Origin: Nitrospinaceae bacterium
GTDB lineage: Bacteria > UBA8248
DNA length: 64,000 nucleotides
Assembly (NCBI GenBank): GCA_018669005.1
Contig: JABJAL010000097.1
Coordinates: 44,415 to 108,414 of the forward strand
Direction of reading: 5' to 3'
The position numbers and the translations under genes are program-made. Shown here one piece after another: positions 62,333 to 64,000 of this stretch (its first letter is position 1; each line of letters opens with the position of its first letter). The notes below the pieces were generated by a model. That model did not search any database. It was not told the origin of the DNA and saw only the letters and a program-made list of their open reading frames with translations.

Positions 62333-62420
62333 AAATTCAGATTCAGTCGAGTAACAGTGTCTTATACGTGCTTTATCATCCCGGACTACAGTCTACCCAT
62401 TCCTACTTGATACATAACAA

Positions 62421-62783
62421 TCAGGCGAAACAATGAATTCCCAAAACGGCTGCGAGTTTACCAATTTTATTTCGTAGAGGATGAAGTTCAATTTCCACTA
62501 CTTGCAAATCACCATTCTTCCCTTGCCGTACAGATTTGAAAGATTCAGAAATATCAGATTCAAAAACATCTTCTCGGCGTGGGGCTGCTGTATAACCGTC
62601 TGGAATTATCGTGTTAATACTTTTCCCCAAGATTTCATCCTTGGTATAGCCGTACATATCTTCCGCAGCCAAATTCCAGAGCAGGACATTACCGGTATCT
62701 TTTTCAACAACAATCACAACTTCATTAACAAAATCCAAAACATCCCGAAACAGTAATTCATTAAAGGATTCTTTTTCAAGCAT
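62421..62783 (-). CDS. Single PAS-domain protein
   Basis: 120 residues forming one PAS domain: DVLDFVNEVVIVVEKDTGNV, LLWNLAAEDMYGYTKDEILG and INTIIPDGYTAAPRRE. The AGGAG site is close before the ATG. There is no output domain, so it must signal through a partner, or was part of a larger sensor. It follows the basic repeat protein gene by 8 nt and is probably co-transcribed. It lies inside the 1.7-kb segment bounded by the tRNA-Lys repeats. Confidence 0.8.
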   Translation of the reverse strand: MLEKESFNELLFRDVLDFVNEVVIVVEKDTGNVLLWNLAAEDMYGYTKDEILGKSINTIIPDGYTAAPRREDVFESDISESFKSVRQGKNGDLQVVEIELHPLRNKIGKLAAVLGIHCFA

Positions 62784-62791
62784 ATTAACTC

Positions 62792-63403
62792 CTATTCCAT
62801 TTCAGGAATTTCACGAGTACAACTGCGCCGCCCGATGCGGATGGGAGATAGCATTTTCTGAAGAGGGAAATTAAGCACTTTCGATTCAGCTGGAGCAAAT
62901 TTAGAGACGGCGTTCCTGACACGGGGAGCGTCCTTTATCGTCGCGGCTGACCGGCTTGGCTTAACGGTCTGTTTCACGCCGCTCGACACAACCTCATCAA
63001 ACGCCCATTCCTTGTTCAACCTTTTTGACGATTGAATTCTGAGTTCGCTCACGCTGAACGATGATTGCGCCATCGGGATTTCACTTGATGACCAACTCTC
63101 GCGATTGGGCGAGCGCTTCCTTTTCGAATTCACTTTGAAAGTTGGAGTAGCCACCGGCAGGTTAACATCCCAGCCCTTGTTCTCGGATGAACGCTTCCTT
63201 TTCGCGCTCACGGTGGCGGCTTTAGCATTGGCAGACCTACTCTTCTTGGACATGCCTGTCGTGATTTTCGACACCCAGCGGAGCAATCCCTTTTTGCTTC
63301 CGCCTCCTGAAAGCAAGAGAGCGTTGACCACAACGAGTAGCAAAATAAATTCGACCCATGGTATGGATCCTGAAGCCCAAAAATCGATTAAATCTGCAGA
63401 CAT
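62792..63403 (-). CDS. Uncharacterised basic repeat protein with N-terminal membrane helix
   Basis: About 203 residues from the ATG at 63403 (GGAG 9 nt upstream). One helix (WVEFILLLVVVNALLLSGGG) near 17-36, then a Lys/Arg/Ser-rich, low-complexity tail. Three degenerate repeats begin SAKRKRSSENKGW, NSKRKRSPNRESW and SSKRLNKEWAF, each with a Trp and a following hydrophobic/Ser/Val run. By the positive-inside rule the tail is cytoplasmic and could bind nucleic acid or the adjacent PAS protein. I recognise no family. Confidence 0.65.
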   Translation of the reverse strand: MSADLIDFWASGSIPWVEFILLLVVVNALLLSGGGSKKGLLRWVSKITTGMSKKSRSANAKAATVSAKRKRSSENKGWDVNLPVATPTFKVNSKRKRSPNRESWSSSEIPMAQSSFSVSELRIQSSKRLNKEWAFDEVVSSGVKQTVKPSRSAATIKDAPRVRNAVSKFAPAESKVLNFPLQKMLSPIRIGRRSCTREIPEME

Positions 63404-63601
63404 CGAACCTATCTCCGAAAAACCCAAACTTCATTGGCACCCCCTTAAGTTTCTACGGGGTACAATTCAAACAAGTTCAAAATTCCTAACTTAAATCTAA
63501 TCCGTTGGATTTTTCTTGTTGTCTTAGACTTGTCAAGGAAAAGTCATTTTTTGGTCATATTGACTTGAATTGGATATTTTACGGGTGTGTCAGGCAAATT
63601 C

Positions 63602-63640
63602 TTGAAAGTGAAAAATAGGAGCGGAACCGCCCACTTTCAA
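63602..63640. other. Nested stem-loop, possible structured RNA
   Basis: Outer arms TTGAAAGTG / CACTTTCAA (9 bp, perfect) enclose an inner GCGG-AA-CCGC hairpin. It lies about 200 bp upstream of the basic repeat protein start. No U-tract follows, so it is not a typical terminator. Confidence 0.4.
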
Positions 63641-63742
63641 ACCCGCTACCAATATCACCCTGGGCTCGGAAACCTTAGCAGTTAGGTGTTCACAACCCGA
63701 TAATTGGATGGATTAGGAGAGATATCATTCAGTTAGCATAAA

Positions 63743-63796
63743 CCCCACCTTGGCCCTAGTTGGCTGGGGTGGGGCTAATTTTGCTGGAGGATGTCG
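63743..63796. repeat. Stem-loop repeat, right copy
   Basis: CCCCACC / GGTGGGG arms enclose TTGGCCCTAGTTGGCTG, with ATGTCG following. It matches the copy at 62279-62332 and lies just inside the tRNA-side boundary of the segment. Confidence 0.6.
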
Positions 63797-63824
63797 CAGT
63801 CGAGGAAAATCCCTCTCCTTCCCC

Positions 63825-63857
63825 AAAAAAGGAAACCCGGGAAAGTCCCGGGTTTCC
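63825..63857 (-). terminator. Terminator of tRNA-Lys
   Basis: Perfect 11-bp stem GGAAACCCGGG / CCCGGGTTTCC and a T6 tail on the minus strand, 12 nt after the tRNA 3' end. Confidence 0.88.
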
Positions 63858-63868
63858 TAAACATAATC

Positions 63869-63945
63869 TGGTGGACCGCCGGGGAATCGAACCCCGAACC
63901 TACGGATTAAGAGTCCGTTGCTCTACCTGGTTGAGCTAGCGATCC
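63869..63945 (-). tRNA. tRNA-Lys (anticodon CTT), CCA encoded
   Basis: The minus strand folds as a complete tRNA: acceptor GGATCGC/GCGGTCC, D arm GCTC/GAGC, anticodon stem ACGGA/TCCGT with loop CTCTTAA (anticodon CTT, lysine), T arm CGGGG-TTCGATT-CCCCG, discriminator A, and encoded CCA. Its 3' 47 bp are repeated at 62153-62199, and a strong terminator follows at 63825-63857. Confidence 0.96.
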
Positions 63946-64000
63946 GAAACCGTTCGGAAAGGAAATCCCTTTCCAATTAAAACTCAGCTTCTCTTTCCGA

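Larger units (their letters stand above)
62048..62420. other. Spacer holding terminator, tRNA 3' fragment and stem-loop repeat
   Basis: No protein gene. From left to right: terminator 62106-62141, tRNA-Lys 3' copy 62153-62199, stem-loop repeat 62279-62332. The remainder shows nothing recognised. Confidence 0.6.
63404..63868. other. 465-bp spacer of the tRNA-bounded segment
   Basis: No protein gene. It includes the stem-loops at 63602-63640 and 63743-63796 and the tRNA terminator at 63825-63857, and it provides the promoter region for the minus-strand pair. Confidence 0.55.

Overview
The window comes from the chromosome of a Gram-negative bacterium, shown by an outer-membrane barrel protein, an OmpA-type peptidoglycan-binding protein and periplasmic multihaem cytochromes. 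No rRNA or marker gene is present, so the lineage cannot be fixed. The mix of CoA-transferase, MaoC, SDR, M24 and flavin-oxidoreductase genes, with GC-rich coding regions and AT-rich spacers, resembles uncultured environmental lineages such as Tectomicrobia, Nitrospinota or deltaproteobacterial groups. That assignment is inference only.

Layout. 0-4 kb: acyl-CoA metabolism (acyl-CoA dehydrogenase end, split MaoC hydratase pair, CaiB/BaiF CoA-transferase) with an inward-facing methyltransferase. 4-11.3 kb: a PilZ protein, two tandem aldo/keto reductases, an Npt-like carrier, an SDR, an EamA transporter, a decayed hydrolase/amidohydrolase stretch and a D-2-hydroxyacid dehydrogenase. 11.4-13 kb: ComM-type AAA+ protein. 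13.4-20 kb: a surface-glycan block (two related GT-C-like membrane proteins in inverted orientation, two GT2 glycosyltransferases, one sugar-nucleotide epimerase). 20.3-31.2 kb: accessory catabolism (FAD oxidoreductase, atypical SDR, GntR regulator facing a flavin monooxygenase/acyl-CoA-dehydrogenase-like pair, WbqC-BioB, YdiJ-like FAD/Fe-S oxidase, CMD protein). 31.4-33.8 kb: an AT-rich insert with a radical SAM gene and a membrane-protein gene, bounded by related repeats that carry MocR C-terminal remnants. 33.9-40.4 kb: MOSC, TauE-like permease, an M24 homologue without metal ligands, OmpA-like protein, MFS transporter, glutamate dehydrogenase.

40.5-51.2 kb is the most distinctive region: seven co-directional genes that look like one electron-transfer system. 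They encode a membrane-anchored NAD(P)H flavoprotein with a 2Fe-2S domain, a cyclic-nucleotide-binding/ferredoxin fusion, a b-type membrane protein, a decahaem cytochrome with a cytoplasmic cysteine-rich head, a tetrahaem c554-like cytochrome, a pentahaem cytochrome and an outer-membrane barrel. A 2039-residue soluble hybrid histidine kinase with six GAF and five PAS domains is divergently transcribed from it and is a natural candidate regulator.

58-64 kb: a quinone oxidoreductase, a metal-competent M24 peptidase, then a sensor-rich end. There a truncated-haemoglobin/MCP/PAS chemoreceptor is followed by a 1.7-kb segment with a PAS protein and a basic repeat protein. That segment is bounded by an intact tRNA-Lys(CTT) gene and an exact 47-bp copy of its 3' end, the arrangement expected of a small integrated element or a segmental duplication.
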